Shown here piece by piece: positions 43,260 through 52,884 of a stretch of DNA of 64,000 nucleotides. This DNA is from an uncultured Mobiluncus sp. (lineage in GTDB: Bacteria > Actinomycetota > Actinomycetes > Actinomycetales > Actinomycetaceae). The stretch is taken from contig NZ_CALUCZ010000007.1 of NCBI RefSeq assembly GCF_943914685.1, positions 1-64,000 of the forward strand, in the 5' to 3' direction. The notes under the pieces are model-generated. The model did no database searches. It was given only the letters and a program-made list of their open reading frames with translations, and was not told the origin of the DNA. The number at the start of each line of letters is the position of its first letter. Position 1 is the first letter of the stretch. The position numbers and the translations under genes are program-made.

Positions 43260-44762
43260 TCAGTCGTTGGCGTGCTTATCCAAAAATTCGTAGACCTCGC
43301 GATCATCGACGCCGGGGAAAGTTCCCGGCGGGGTCGCCGCCAGCAAATGCGAGTGAACTTTGACGGAAGGCCAGGCGTAACGCGCCCATCGAGCCTGCAA
43401 ATCCGCGGAGGGCTCCCGGCAGCAAGTTGCGGCGGGACAACTGGATTGGAAACGCCGCGAGGTGTCTCGGCCACGAAAGAACTGGGCGTGTTCAAAGGGC
43501 GTGCCCACCGAAATGGAAAAATCCCCCGCTCGGTAGTGTTCCAGCTTGGACACCGACCAGTAGGTACCAGTAGGGGTGTCGGTGTATTGATAGTACGGAG
43601 CTGCCGGGTCGATTTGTGCAAACAGCTGGCGAGCGCCGAACTTACGGCACGCCAACTGCCCTTCGATCGAACCGTCATTATGCGTGGGAAACACTACGCC
43701 GTCGTTGGCATAGGCTTTATAGATGGTGCCGTCTGTGCCAACCCGCAAGAAGTGCGCCGTAATACCCAGGTGCCGGGTCGCTAGGTTCGTGAACCGGTGG
43801 GCAGCGGTCTCGTAGGTGACGGCGACCCGATCCGATAGATCCAGAATGGATAAATCCCGGCGTCGCTTGTCTTCCGCCAGCTGGGCGACAGTGGCGGTTT
43901 CCGGCATCAGCACGGCCGAAGCGAAATAGTTAGCCTCGACCCGTTGGCGCAAGAACTCGTGGTAAGACGTGGGTTTGGGGTGATTTAACGCTTGGTCCCC
44001 CAAGGCGCGAAGAATCAGGTTGCGCTGGTCTCGATCGCGGGCTTCCAGAGAGTTCAGATAGATTCGCTGATGTTTCAAGTCGGTGATGGATCGCGCCCCG
44101 CGCGGCAAGTCAGGCAGCTTGACTATGGAAAATCCCAGGTAGTTAGCGATTTCTTCGACTCCCGATTGTAGCAGCGGCCCGCCGGTGAAACCCGTCGCTT
44201 CGGTGATTTCCGTGGCGAGTTGCTCAATGTCGGCCAGGTAGTTGTCTTTGTGGTGCATTTCGATATGCAGCTGCTGATTGGCTTTGCGGGCCGCCTCCGG
44301 GGAATCTAGGCTGATTGCCGTGATTTGCTGCAGTTTCCGATGGGTCGCGACCAGCGCTTTCAAGGCGTCGTGAGGCAGCCGCGGGCCAATATGCACCTGG
44401 GGAATGCCCAACTTGGCCGCCTCCGCACTGGTCTGGCACTCGTTCAACTCCAGTTCGAGCGCGGCTCGTTCGTTAGGGGGACTGGGCTGCATCAACGTTT
44501 CGACGCTGACCCCCAGCGCCGCCGCGATGGCAGTGAGCAGGCTCAGCCTCGGTTCACGTTTGCCGTTCTCTATTTGGCTCAGAAGGGAGGTGGCGCGGTT
44601 GACCCGTTCCCCCAAGACGGTCAGGGTCATGCCTTGGCTGGTGCGAGCGTAGCGAATCCGGGCGCCCAAGGTCGCTAAATCGATATCGTGGTCGCGTTTA
44701 CCCGCTTCAGCCGGGGGCAAGGGGGCAGGGATTTCACCGCGGACGGGCTTTTTAGTGGTCAT
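43260..44762 (-). CDS. ramB: RamB/ScfR-type regulator of acetate metabolism
   Basis: A 500-residue transcription factor. The N-terminal XRE helix-turn-helix (about 31-90) contains LGERVNRATSLLSQIENGKREPRLS. The middle resembles the ImmA/IrrE region, but its usual HExxH metal motif reads LGDQALNH. The C-terminal ligand-sensing domain has Cys-rich SSCPAATCC. In Corynebacterium RamB represses aceA and aceB; here the gene is divergent from aceA, which supports that job. ATG 44762 follows AGAGGTG and is chosen over an upstream in-frame start at 44843. Confidence 0.92.
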   Translation of the reverse strand: MTTKKPVRGEIPAPLPPAEAGKRDHDIDLATLGARIRYARTSQGMTLTVLGERVNRATSLLSQIENGKREPRLSLLTAIAAALGVSVETLMQPSPPNERAALELELNECQTSAEAAKLGIPQVHIGPRLPHDALKALVATHRKLQQITAISLDSPEAARKANQQLHIEMHHKDNYLADIEQLATEITEATGFTGGPLLQSGVEEIANYLGFSIVKLPDLPRGARSITDLKHQRIYLNSLEARDRDQRNLILRALGDQALNHPKPTSYHEFLRQRVEANYFASAVLMPETATVAQLAEDKRRRDLSILDLSDRVAVTYETAAHRFTNLATRHLGITAHFLRVGTDGTIYKAYANDGVVFPTHNDGSIEGQLACRKFGARQLFAQIDPAAPYYQYTDTPTGTYWSVSKLEHYRAGDFSISVGTPFEHAQFFRGRDTSRRFQSSCPAATCCREPSADLQARWARYAWPSVKVHSHLLAATPPGTFPGVDDREVYEFLDKHAND

Positions 44763-44888
44763 CGGCGCACCTCTAAATTCTTCCCCACGAAGGGGACGCT
44801 CTTTCTCACTTATGTGAAAGTTTAGGATTTTTTCACATCCCATTTTTACGCATCAGGGGTCAAGTAAAGCATTTTTTTATCTCATTGT

Positions 44889-44900
44889 AAACTTTTGCAT
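44889..44900. promoter_or_regulatory. Possible RamB operator in the ramB-aceA divergent region
   Basis: AAACTTTTGCAT is one base longer than the corynebacterial RamB core AAACTTTGCAAA. Nearby AT-rich runs (44872-44935) carry further TTTTGC and AAAGC elements. Confidence 0.45.
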
Positions 44901-45036
44901 TTTTTTACACTATTTTGCCTTGAAAACGCCGACAACCCAGCGCCACAATAAAACTAATAAACGTTTTCACTCAATGGCGAGCCTACAACCCCCGTAAGTT
45001 CACAACCTGAGTGCCCAACAAGTTAGGAACCGCAAA

Positions 45037-46326
45037 ATGACCGAAACTGCTGAACAGCGCATCGCCCGCGTAGGCGCCGAAATCGACAACGACTGGAAGA
45101 CCAATCCTCGCTGGAAAGGGGTCGTCCGCGACTACACCGGTGAACAGGTCGCTCGCCTCCAGGGCTCCATCACCCAGGAACACACTTTGGCCCGGCTGGG
45201 TGCTGAGAAACTCTGGAAGGCACTGCACGAGAACGACTACGTGCACGCTTTGGGTGCCATCACCGGTAACCAGGCCGTGGAAATGGCGAAAGCCGGTTTG
45301 AAAGCTATTTACCTGTCCGGATGGCAGGTCGCGGGCGATGGTAACTCCGCTGCTGAAACCTACCCCGACCAGTCCCTTTACCCCTACGATTCGGTACCGA
45401 AGATGGTCAAGCGGATCAACAACGCCCTGGTGCGCGCCGATCAGGTGGACTACTCCGAGGGCAAGTCTGACGTGGACTACTTCCTGCCTATCGTGGCTGA
45501 CGCGGAAGCCGGGTTCGGTGGCCCGCTGAATGCTTACGAACTAGCCAAACACCTCATCGAAGCCGGCGCCTCCGGGATGCACTACGAGGATCAGCTGTCC
45601 TCGGCCAAGAAGTGCGGTCACTTGGGCGGCAAGGTGTTGATTCCAACCCAGCAGCACATCCAGAACTTGAAAGCGGCCCGTTTGGCGGCTGACGTGGAAG
45701 GCGTGCCGACCTTGCTGGTGGCGCGGACCGACTCCTTGGGCGCGAACCTCATCACCTCCGATGTGGACGAAACCGACAAGCCGTTCCTGACCGGCGAACG
45801 CTCCCCCGAGGGCCACTTCTACACCACGGCAGGCGTGGACGTGGTTATCGCGCGTTTGCTGGCTTTCGCCCCCTACGCGGACTTGTTGTGGGTCGAGACC
45901 AACACCCCGGATCCCGATGTCGCCCGCAAGGTCGCCGAAGCGGTCAAGGGCAAGTACCCGGACAAGATGCTGGCCTACAACTGCTCGCCGTCCTTCAACT
46001 GGAAAGCCAACCTGTCCGACGAGCAAATCGCCTCTTTCCAGAAGGACTTGGGCGCGATGGGCTACGCCTTCCAGTTCATCACTCTGGCAGGCTTCCACCA
46101 GATCAACTACGGCATGTTCGACCTGGCCTACGGCTATGCTCGCGAGGGCATGAGCGCTTACGTGAAGCTGCAGCAGGCCGAGTTCGCCTCCGAGTCCCGC
46201 GGCTACACCGCCACCAAGCACCAGCGTGAGGTTGGTGCGGGCTACTTCGACTTGGTGTCCACCACCGTGAACCCCGAATCTTCCACCTTGGCGCTGAAGG
46301 GTTCCACCGAAGAAGCCCAGTTCTAA
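45037..46326 (+). CDS. aceA: Isocitrate lyase
   Basis: A 429-residue enzyme that splits isocitrate to glyoxylate and succinate, the first step of the glyoxylate bypass. The catalytic Cys193 lies in KKCGHLGG, and further family blocks are YLSGWQVAGD, DAEAGFGG and TLAGFHQINYGMF. TTAGGAA precedes the ATG. It is divergent from ramB and 103 bp ahead of aceB, with a hairpin in the gap. Its GC-rich third positions suggest high expression, consistent with growth on acetate or fatty acids. Confidence 0.98.
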   Translation: MTETAEQRIARVGAEIDNDWKTNPRWKGVVRDYTGEQVARLQGSITQEHTLARLGAEKLWKALHENDYVHALGAITGNQAVEMAKAGLKAIYLSGWQVAGDGNSAAETYPDQSLYPYDSVPKMVKRINNALVRADQVDYSEGKSDVDYFLPIVADAEAGFGGPLNAYELAKHLIEAGASGMHYEDQLSSAKKCGHLGGKVLIPTQQHIQNLKAARLAADVEGVPTLLVARTDSLGANLITSDVDETDKPFLTGERSPEGHFYTTAGVDVVIARLLAFAPYADLLWVETNTPDPDVARKVAEAVKGKYPDKMLAYNCSPSFNWKANLSDEQIASFQKDLGAMGYAFQFITLAGFHQINYGMFDLAYGYAREGMSAYVKLQQAEFASESRGYTATKHQREVGAGYFDLVSTTVNPESSTLALKGSTEEAQF

Positions 46327-46350
46327 TATCGTTGCGAATTCAACCCCCAA

Positions 46351-46394
46351 ACCGGGCGGCGTCCTCGATTGCGAGACCGTCGACGCCGCCCGGT
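46351..46394 (+). terminator. Strong hairpin between aceA and aceB
   Basis: A 13-bp perfect stem ACCGGGCGGCGTC/GACGCCGCCCGGT with an 18-nt loop that contains a small CTCG/CGAG stem. No T-run follows, so it may end part of the aceA transcripts or protect their 3' ends. Confidence 0.5.
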
Positions 46395-46429
46395 CACCCA
46401 TCTATTGAGAAAAAAGAAAAGAGACACAC

Positions 46430-48061
46430 ATGGAACTCCGTCCTGTGAAAGTGGTTCATCCGGTCGTCGACGGCAAAGAAGTTATCGTTGAGCGCGAGGA
46501 CGAAATCCTCACCCCGGAAGCCCTGACTTTCCTTAAGAAATTGCACGTGAATTTTTCCGGGCGTCGCGCCGAGTTGCTGCGTGACCGCCACGACCGCCGT
46601 CAGCAGCTGGTCAATGGGCGGCTGCCGCGTTTCCTGGTAGAGACCAAGGATGTGCGTGAGGACGACTCGTGGAAAGTCGCCCCGCTGGGTCCCGGCCTGG
46701 AGGATCGCCGGGTCGAAATGACCGGCCCAACCGACCGCAAGATGACTATTAACGCCCTAAATTCCGGGGCTGCCGCGTGGATGGCGGACTTCGAGGACGC
46801 CAACACGCCCCACTGGGAAAACGTCATCGGCGGCCAGGTCAACCTGCGCGACGCGATTGCGGGCACCATCACTTTCGATTCCCCGCAAGGCAAGCACTAC
46901 GAACTAAAGGAACGCGACATCACAAAGCTGCCGACCCTGCTGGTGCGTCCGCGCGGCTGGCACCTGGTGGAAAAGCACATTATGGCTGGTAAAGAGCCGA
47001 TGGTGGGCGCCTTGGTGGACTTCGGTCTGTACTTTTTCCACAACGCCAAGACGTTGATTGAAAAGGGCCGCGGACCGTACTTTTACCTGCCAAAGATGGA
47101 GTCTCACCGCGAGGCGCGTCTGTGGGCTGACGTGTTTGCCTATGCCGAAGAGTACGTGGGGATTCCTCACGGCACGATTCGCGCCACCTGCTTGATTGAG
47201 ACCATCATGGCCGCTTTCGAGATGGAAGAATTCCTTTATGAACTGCGCGATTACAGTGCCGGGCTGAACGCTGGACGTTGGGACTACATTTTCTCAATCA
47301 TTAAGAAGTTCCGCGATTCCGGCTCCAAGTACATCTTGCCGGATCGTGCTTTGGTCGGCATGACTGCCCCGATGATGCGCGCCTACACCGAGTTGCTGGT
47401 GAAAACGTGTCACAAGCGCGGGGCGTCGGCTATCGGGGGGATGTCCGCCTTTATCCCCTCGCGTGACGCGAGTGAAAACGCTGAGATTGAGCGAAAAGTC
47501 CGGGCAGATAAATCCCGCGAGGCCGCCGATGGTTTCGACGGTTCGTGGTGCGCTCACCCCGGCATGGTGCCCTACATTCGTGACGAGTTCGACAAGGTTT
47601 TAGGCACGAACCCGAACCAAATCTCGAAGCAACGTCCCGAGGTAAACGTCACGGCGGAGGACCTGTTGAACGTGTCTGCTACCGAGGGCGCGGTGAGCGA
47701 GGCGGGCGTGCGTACCAATATTTCGGTTTCCTTGCGCTACCTGGAATCTTGGCTGGGCGGCAACGGCGCGGTGGGTATTTTCGGCCTGATGGAGGACGCC
47801 GCCACCGCCGAGATTTCCCGCGCCCAGATTTGGCAGTGGATTCACAACCGCGTCAAGCTCGACGACGGCCGTGAGGTCACTCGCGAACTGTGCCAGTCCC
47901 TCATGGACGAGGAATCCGCGAAGTTCAAGGCGGAAATCGGGGATGACCCGCAGCGCCAAGCCAACCTGACCCGCGCGGTCCAGATTTTTGGCGACATCTC
48001 GCTACAGGATGAGTTCCCGACTTTCCTGACCGTTCCGGTTTACGCCAACTACGTGGCCTAG
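46430..48061 (+). CDS. aceB: Malate synthase A
   Basis: A 543-residue enzyme condensing glyoxylate with acetyl-CoA to malate, second step of the bypass. Size and the block LPKMESHREARLWADVF identify isoform A rather than the 720-residue G form. Other matches are MADFEDANTPHWENV and RGWHLVEKH. A purine-rich AAAAGAG leader precedes ATG 46430. It is followed by a very strong terminator. Together with aceA and ramB it makes a complete, regulated glyoxylate unit. Confidence 0.98.
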   Translation: MELRPVKVVHPVVDGKEVIVEREDEILTPEALTFLKKLHVNFSGRRAELLRDRHDRRQQLVNGRLPRFLVETKDVREDDSWKVAPLGPGLEDRRVEMTGPTDRKMTINALNSGAAAWMADFEDANTPHWENVIGGQVNLRDAIAGTITFDSPQGKHYELKERDITKLPTLLVRPRGWHLVEKHIMAGKEPMVGALVDFGLYFFHNAKTLIEKGRGPYFYLPKMESHREARLWADVFAYAEEYVGIPHGTIRATCLIETIMAAFEMEEFLYELRDYSAGLNAGRWDYIFSIIKKFRDSGSKYILPDRALVGMTAPMMRAYTELLVKTCHKRGASAIGGMSAFIPSRDASENAEIERKVRADKSREAADGFDGSWCAHPGMVPYIRDEFDKVLGTNPNQISKQRPEVNVTAEDLLNVSATEGAVSEAGVRTNISVSLRYLESWLGGNGAVGIFGLMEDAATAEISRAQIWQWIHNRVKLDDGREVTRELCQSLMDEESAKFKAEIGDDPQRQANLTRAVQIFGDISLQDEFPTFLTVPVYANYVA

Positions 48062-48090
48062 CGCCGCGGATTGCGCGAAAACCGCTGACA

Positions 48091-48134
48091 CAAAGAGTCG
48101 GTTTTGTACTGTTTGGTACAGAACCGGCTCTTTG
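48091..48134 (+). terminator. Intrinsic terminator of aceB
   Basis: A 19-bp stem (48091-48109 with 48116-48134) holding only two non-Watson-Crick positions, with a 6-nt loop and a CTATTTT tail. Confidence 0.92.
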
Positions 48135-48157
48135 CTATTTTCGCGTGGAAACCTGAG

Positions 48158-48313
48158 TCAGCGCAGGGCGCTATAGATTTCGCCACGCACTGTTTCCGAA
48201 ACCGTGCCGTTTGCGACCCCGAGACGCGCGCTTTCTTTGGGCGTGACGTCACCCGAGGTCTTGTCGAGCTTGAGTAGACGCTCCTTTTCGACCGGTAGGG
48301 GACTGACCAGGAT
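48158..48313 (-). pseudogene. 51-codon open frame directly after the xth stop
   Basis: The reading frame of xth stays open for 51 further codons after its TAA, ending at TGA 48158-48160. The translation looks like real protein: VEKERLLKLDKTSGDVTPKE then SARLGVANGTVSETV, which resembles a helix-turn-helix, with GC-biased third positions. It contains no ATG, TTG or early GTG start. It may be a decayed gene, a readthrough extension or an unusual start. No family is recognised. Confidence 0.35.
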
Positions 48314-49174
48314 TTATTCGAAATCCACGACCACCGGTGCGTGGTCGGAGGGCTGTTGCCCGTCACGTTCGGCAGTGTCGATAAATGCGCTGGTCACACG
48401 GGAAACCAGGCGCGGAGTAGCCAAGGCGAAGTCGATTTTCATGCCTTGGTTACGCCGCCAGCGGGCCCGTTGGTAATCCCAGTAGGTCCAGCCGGGGGCG
48501 AATTTCCGGGTAATTTCGGTCAGATTTCCGGGCAAACCCGCGATGAGGTCATCGTGGAGGGTGACCGCGTCACCGACCGTGTCGGGGTCCAGGAGCTTGG
48601 CGAACACTTGCCGTTCCGGTTCGGAAACATGGGTTGCCCCGGCGAAGTCCGCCATGTCCCACACGTCCTCGTCACGAGGAGCCACGTTGAAGTCACCCAG
48701 GTAAAGCCCTAAACTATCCGGATCCGTATCCAGGGTGCGAATCACGTGGGAGCGCAGGGAATCAAGCCATTTCAACTTATATTGGTAGTGAAGATGACCG
48801 ACTTCACGCCCATTGGGAACATAGAGCGACCAGCACTCCACCCCGGCCACGCGCACTCCCAACACTCGTGGTTCCAGCTGGGGCGGTTTGGGCGGGACAG
48901 AAAAATACGGCTGGGCGATAGCGCCGTAAAATTCGGTGCCCAGCAGGTGGGCTCTAATCCCCTGCCGCACCGCCACCGCGACCCCGTTCCACTGGTTCAA
49001 ACCGTTAACAAATACTTGGTAACCTGCGGTTTCAAAAGCGGCGGTAGGGAACTGATCGTTGCGGCACTTGATTTCCTGCATCGCCAGAACATCTATGTTT
49101 TCGCGTTCCAGGAACGCCGTCACCCGATTCAGGCGAGTGCGAATCGAGTTCACGTTCCAAGTCGCTATACGCAA
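48314..49174 (-). CDS. xth: Exodeoxyribonuclease III
   Basis: A 286-residue AP endonuclease/3'-exonuclease of the ExoIII family in DNA base-excision repair. It begins RIATWNVNSIRTRL and shows AMQEIKCRNDQFP, GLYLGDFNVAP and the C-terminal DHAPVVVDFE. TTG 49174 is chosen because GGGAGG lies 5 nt upstream and the protein then starts as in the family; the ATG-like frame opening at 49240 would add 22 unrelated residues. The frame continues open after the stop. Confidence 0.93.
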   Translation of the reverse strand: MRIATWNVNSIRTRLNRVTAFLERENIDVLAMQEIKCRNDQFPTAAFETAGYQVFVNGLNQWNGVAVAVRQGIRAHLLGTEFYGAIAQPYFSVPPKPPQLEPRVLGVRVAGVECWSLYVPNGREVGHLHYQYKLKWLDSLRSHVIRTLDTDPDSLGLYLGDFNVAPRDEDVWDMADFAGATHVSEPERQVFAKLLDPDTVGDAVTLHDDLIAGLPGNLTEITRKFAPGWTYWDYQRARWRRNQGMKIDFALATPRLVSRVTSAFIDTAERDGQQPSDHAPVVVDFE

Positions 49175-49253
49175 CGTAACCTCCCTAAAAAATGGTTGTC
49201 CCCAGTCTATCGAATTCCCTGCTGGACGGGACAAAGACACCTAAAATTGATTT

Positions 49254-50738
49254 ATGGACACGAAATTTTCCAACCCCCGGACCCTCGCACGTGAACTCGG
49301 ATTTCCCCCAGACTTTGCTTTCGGCACTTCCACGTCTTCATATCAGATAGAAGGAGCCGTCAGCACCGATGGACGCCAGGACAGCATCTGGGATACTTTT
49401 GTTCACACCCCCGGCAAAGTCATTGATAACACTACCGGAGACACCGCTTGTGACCACTACCACCTGTTCAACCGCGACGTCGAACTGATGCGACAAGCTG
49501 GCCTGAAACACTACCGCCTCTCCCTGGCTTGGCCGCGTATCCTGACCGCGGCGGGAACACCGAACCAGGCCGGAATCGATTTCTACAACCGCGTCCTAGA
49601 TGCCCTAGCTGAGGCAGACATCGAAGTCATGGCGACGCTGTATCACTGGGATTTGCCCCAAGCCATGCAGGACAAAGGCGGCTGGCTCAATCCCGAGACC
49701 ACCGCCATGTTCCTGCGCTACGCCAAGGTCGCCTACGAAACATTCCACGACCGGGTGAAACACTGGATTCCCATTAACGAACCGAATGTCCACACCCTGC
49801 TCGGCCACGCTATCGGGATTCACGCTCCTGGTCTGACGCTTGGCTACCAGGCGCTGGGCGTGGGACACGCCTTGAACTTGGCTCACGGTGAAACGGTGCG
49901 GCTACTGCACGGTTTAGGTGCCTCGTCGGTGGGTTGCGCCCCCAACCATACCCCGGTCTATCCAGCCGACACCGAAAACCCGATGGACGTTCAGATGGTC
50001 GGTCTCTATGACGCGATTTACAACGACTTCTTCACTTCGGCCATGTTGAAAGGGACTTACCCGCAGGCGGTTCTGGACCTCATCGCCCAGGAGGTCAACC
50101 CCGAGACTGCTGCAACCATGAGCGAGCAGGTCAGAAGCGCGTGCGAACCCCTGGAGTTTTATGGAATCAACTACTACGAACCGGCCGTAGTGGCCTCACG
50201 CCTGCCCGGCGACGACACGCCACCAACAGCCACGTCACCTGCCGCACCCCCCTTGCACGCTGACAACGCCAGTCTGTACGCGATGCCGGACGGTATCCCT
50301 TTCACGATCGAATCCCTAAAGATGGAGGACCGCACCAGCTTCGACTGGGCGATTTACCCTGAGGGACTGACCGAAATCCTGGTACAACTGCGAGAACGCT
50401 ACGGGTCGGCCTTGCCCCCCATCATCGTGACCGAGGGCGGTGCGGCGTTTACAGAAACGGTCACCACCGACGACTCCGGTCAAGCACGGGTTCATGACCC
50501 GCGGCGTATCGACTACCTGGCACGACACTTCCAGGCTGTCGCGGCGGCTCGCCAAGCCGGGGTAAACGTGGCCGGATACTATGTTTGGTCTCTGCTGGAC
50601 AACTTTGAATGGGCCGATGGCGAAACCCAGCGGTTCGGGCTGATCTACACGGACTTCGCCACCGCCGAAAAAACCCGGATTCCCAAAGACTCCTATTACT
50701 GGTATCGAGACTTGATTGCGCAGGTACGCCAGCAATGA
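49254..50738 (+). CDS. Beta-glucosidase, glycoside hydrolase family 1
   Basis: A 494-residue (beta/alpha)8-barrel enzyme hydrolysing beta-glucosides. The acid/base is Glu176 (INEPNV) and the nucleophile Glu394 (IIVTEGGAAF); the N-terminal FAFGTSTSSYQIEGA signature is present. It lacks a signal peptide, so it acts on imported substrate. Its TGA overlaps the next start as ATGA, tying it to a putative sugar transporter. ATG 49254 has no ribosome site; TAAAAT at 49242-49247 ends 6 nt upstream, so it is probably leaderless. Exact sugar specificity is open. Confidence 0.95.
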   Translation: MDTKFSNPRTLARELGFPPDFAFGTSTSSYQIEGAVSTDGRQDSIWDTFVHTPGKVIDNTTGDTACDHYHLFNRDVELMRQAGLKHYRLSLAWPRILTAAGTPNQAGIDFYNRVLDALAEADIEVMATLYHWDLPQAMQDKGGWLNPETTAMFLRYAKVAYETFHDRVKHWIPINEPNVHTLLGHAIGIHAPGLTLGYQALGVGHALNLAHGETVRLLHGLGASSVGCAPNHTPVYPADTENPMDVQMVGLYDAIYNDFFTSAMLKGTYPQAVLDLIAQEVNPETAATMSEQVRSACEPLEFYGINYYEPAVVASRLPGDDTPPTATSPAAPPLHADNASLYAMPDGIPFTIESLKMEDRTSFDWAIYPEGLTEILVQLRERYGSALPPIIVTEGGAAFTETVTTDDSGQARVHDPRRIDYLARHFQAVAAARQAGVNVAGYYVWSLLDNFEWADGETQRFGLIYTDFATAEKTRIPKDSYYWYRDLIAQVRQQ

Positions 50739-52018
50739 GCGCCGACCCCGCCAGCTCCGCGCGCTCGGGTTGCTTTCACGCCCAAGTTCCCGCCGACGCA
50801 CCTCTGGAAAAACCCCGGCTACGGTGGCGCGTCAGCGTTTCCGCAGCGAACCTAGCCGTCTACACCGCCTGGTTCGGACCTATCCAAGTGTTGCTGGGGC
50901 TGCAAGCGGCCGCTGTCGCCCCGGACTATAAGGAATATGTGCTCTCGCTGGTCACCGGTGTCGGAGCTTTCGTCTCTGCCCTGGGTAACCCGATCTTTGG
51001 GGCGCTCTCTGACCGCACGACTTCCCGCTTCGGACGCCGTTTGCCCTGGGTGTTTTGGGGGACAGTTCTGGGGGCGTTGGCCTTGGCTTGGCTGGCATTT
51101 TCCCATTCGGTGTGGGCCATGGTCATCGCTTGGGCGCTGGTGCAAGCCTGCCTAAACGCCATGTACGCAGCCATTACCGCCACCGTGAATGACCAGGTAA
51201 AAGTGGAATATCGCGGTCAGATGGGCGGCTGGCTGGGAATGGGGCAAACCCTCGGGGTGGTCGCGGGAACCGGAATGGCCTCCGCTTTCGGCAGCCTGAC
51301 CTGGGGATACCTGGCCTGCATCGCCCTCCTCATCGCCCTAGTGATTCCCTACCTGTTCACCGCCCACGACCGTTACCTCGTCGAGAAACCCGCGCCCTTC
51401 AATCTTTGGGCCTTCCTGAAACGATTTTGGGTATCCCCCCGGCGTTACCCCGACTTTGCCTGGACCTGGGCCAGTCGTTTCCTCATCAACCTAGCTAACT
51501 CCCTCTGCACGCTTTACCTGCTGTTTTACCTAATGGATGCGGTGGGCTACGCACACCCCGAGTTCGGAGTTTTTGTGCTCTCCGGGCTATACGCACTGAT
51601 GACCGTGGCGACGACCCTCGCCGGTGGCACTATCTCAGATCGAATGGGGAAACGTAAGCCCCTGGTGGCGCTCTCTGGCCTGACCATGGCACTATCGGGT
51701 CTCAGTCTGGCGTTTATCCAGACTTGGGAAGGCGCGCTCCTGGGGGCGTTTTTACTCGGGATAGGCTACGGTATCTATGTTTCCGTAGACTTTGCGCTGG
51801 TCACGCAGGTACTACCACCGACCAATGACGCGGCACGCGACCTCGGAGTTATCAACATCGCAGCCGCTTTGCCTCAGGCCCTGGCTCCCCTCTTGGCCGC
51901 GCCGCTGGTGAAAGCGTTTCCGGATTACACCAGCGGTTATAGGGCGCTGTACATCTTCGCGGCCCTCATCGTATTGGGCGGGGCCGCACTGGTGTATAAG
52001 GTCAAGAGCGTGCGCTAA
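50735..52018 (+). CDS. MFS sugar transporter (SLC45/GPH-like)
   Basis: A 427-residue permease with 12 hydrophobic helices after a polar N-terminus of about 40 residues. The loop GALSDRTTSRFGRRLPWV is the A-motif of MFS sugar carriers, repeated in the second half as GGTISDRMGKRKPLVAL. Translation is coupled to the beta-glucosidase by an ATGA overlap, so it probably imports the glucoside that enzyme cleaves. The substrate is inferred only from this pairing. Confidence 0.86.
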   Translation: MSADPASSARSGCFHAQVPADAPLEKPRLRWRVSVSAANLAVYTAWFGPIQVLLGLQAAAVAPDYKEYVLSLVTGVGAFVSALGNPIFGALSDRTTSRFGRRLPWVFWGTVLGALALAWLAFSHSVWAMVIAWALVQACLNAMYAAITATVNDQVKVEYRGQMGGWLGMGQTLGVVAGTGMASAFGSLTWGYLACIALLIALVIPYLFTAHDRYLVEKPAPFNLWAFLKRFWVSPRRYPDFAWTWASRFLINLANSLCTLYLLFYLMDAVGYAHPEFGVFVLSGLYALMTVATTLAGGTISDRMGKRKPLVALSGLTMALSGLSLAFIQTWEGALLGAFLLGIGYGIYVSVDFALVTQVLPPTNDAARDLGVINIAAALPQALAPLLAAPLVKAFPDYTSGYRALYIFAALIVLGGAALVYKVKSVR

Positions 52019-52023
52019 ACAGT

Positions 52024-52884
52024 TCACACCCTGGCGATAATGTCGGCAATCGAGTCCACAATTTCGTTGGGCCGATAAGAGAAATTGGTGATTTCCTCGC
52101 GATCCGTGGAACCGGTCAACACTAGGAACGTATGCAGACCGGACTCTACCCCCGCCAACATATCCGTATCCATCCGGTCGCCAATCATGGCGGTTTCCTC
52201 GGAGTGGGCGCCAATCTTGTTTAATCCGGTGCGGAACATGACCGGGTTGGGTTTGCCGATAAAGTACGGATTCTTGCCGGTGGCGGCCGTAATCATGGCG
52301 GCAATCGCGCCGGTGGCAGGAATGGGGCCGTCTTTGGTGGGGCCGGTCATGTCCGGATTCGTGGCGATGAACTTGGCGCCCTTGTTGATGAGCTGCACCG
52401 CTGTGGCAATCTGGTCGAAAGAATACGAGCGTGTCTCACCCAACACCACGTATTCCGGATCTGTAGAAGTCATGACATAGCCCGCTTGGTACAGGGCGGT
52501 AGTCAAACCGGCTTCGCCCACCACGTAGGCGCTAGATTTCGGGGACTGGGTTTTCAGGAAAGACGCGGTGGCCAGCGCGGAAGTCCAGATGCGTTCCTCG
52601 GGGACCTCCAGGCCGGAAGCCTCCAACCGCGCGGACAGGTCGCGGGGCGTAAAGATGGAGTTGTTGGTCAAAACCAGGTATTCTCGGCCCTTGTCCCGCA
52701 GGGCTTGCAGGAACTCAGCCGCGCCTGGAATCGCCTTGGTTTCATGCACCAGCACGCCGTCCATGTCGGTCAGCCAGTATTTGATGGGTTTCTTAACGGG
52801 ATTGATTTCCTTTTCCCGGTCCTCTTTCGTGCCGAAAGTCGCGTCCATCATCGCTTCAAGTTTGTCAGCTGTTTGGCTTTTCAA
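52024..52884 (-). CDS. HAD-IIA family phosphatase (NagD-like)
   Basis: A 286-residue phosphatase of the NagD/p-nitrophenyl-phosphatase branch. Motif I is TDMDGVL, motif II TNNS, motif III Lys in GKPNP and motif IV GDRMDTD, with a C2 cap between. TTG 52884 is chosen because GAGGGG lies 6 nt upstream; the frame opens further at 53001, but with a Cys/Arg-rich stretch unlike the family. About 40 residues before motif I are helical and unusual. Its substrate is not known. Confidence 0.86.
   Translation of the reverse strand: MKSQTADKLEAMMDATFGTKEDREKEINPVKKPIKYWLTDMDGVLVHETKAIPGAAEFLQALRDKGREYLVLTNNSIFTPRDLSARLEASGLEVPEERIWTSALATASFLKTQSPKSSAYVVGEAGLTTALYQAGYVMTSTDPEYVVLGETRSYSFDQIATAVQLINKGAKFIATNPDMTGPTKDGPIPATGAIAAMITAATGKNPYFIGKPNPVMFRTGLNKIGAHSEETAMIGDRMDTDMLAGVESGLHTFLVLTGSTDREEITNFSYRPNEIVDSIADIIARV

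Noticed and set aside
42968..43363. 131-codon frame across the ugpC-ramB gap
   Set aside because: It runs straight through a strong terminator and into ramB on the opposite strand; better explained by a small RNA or empty sequence.
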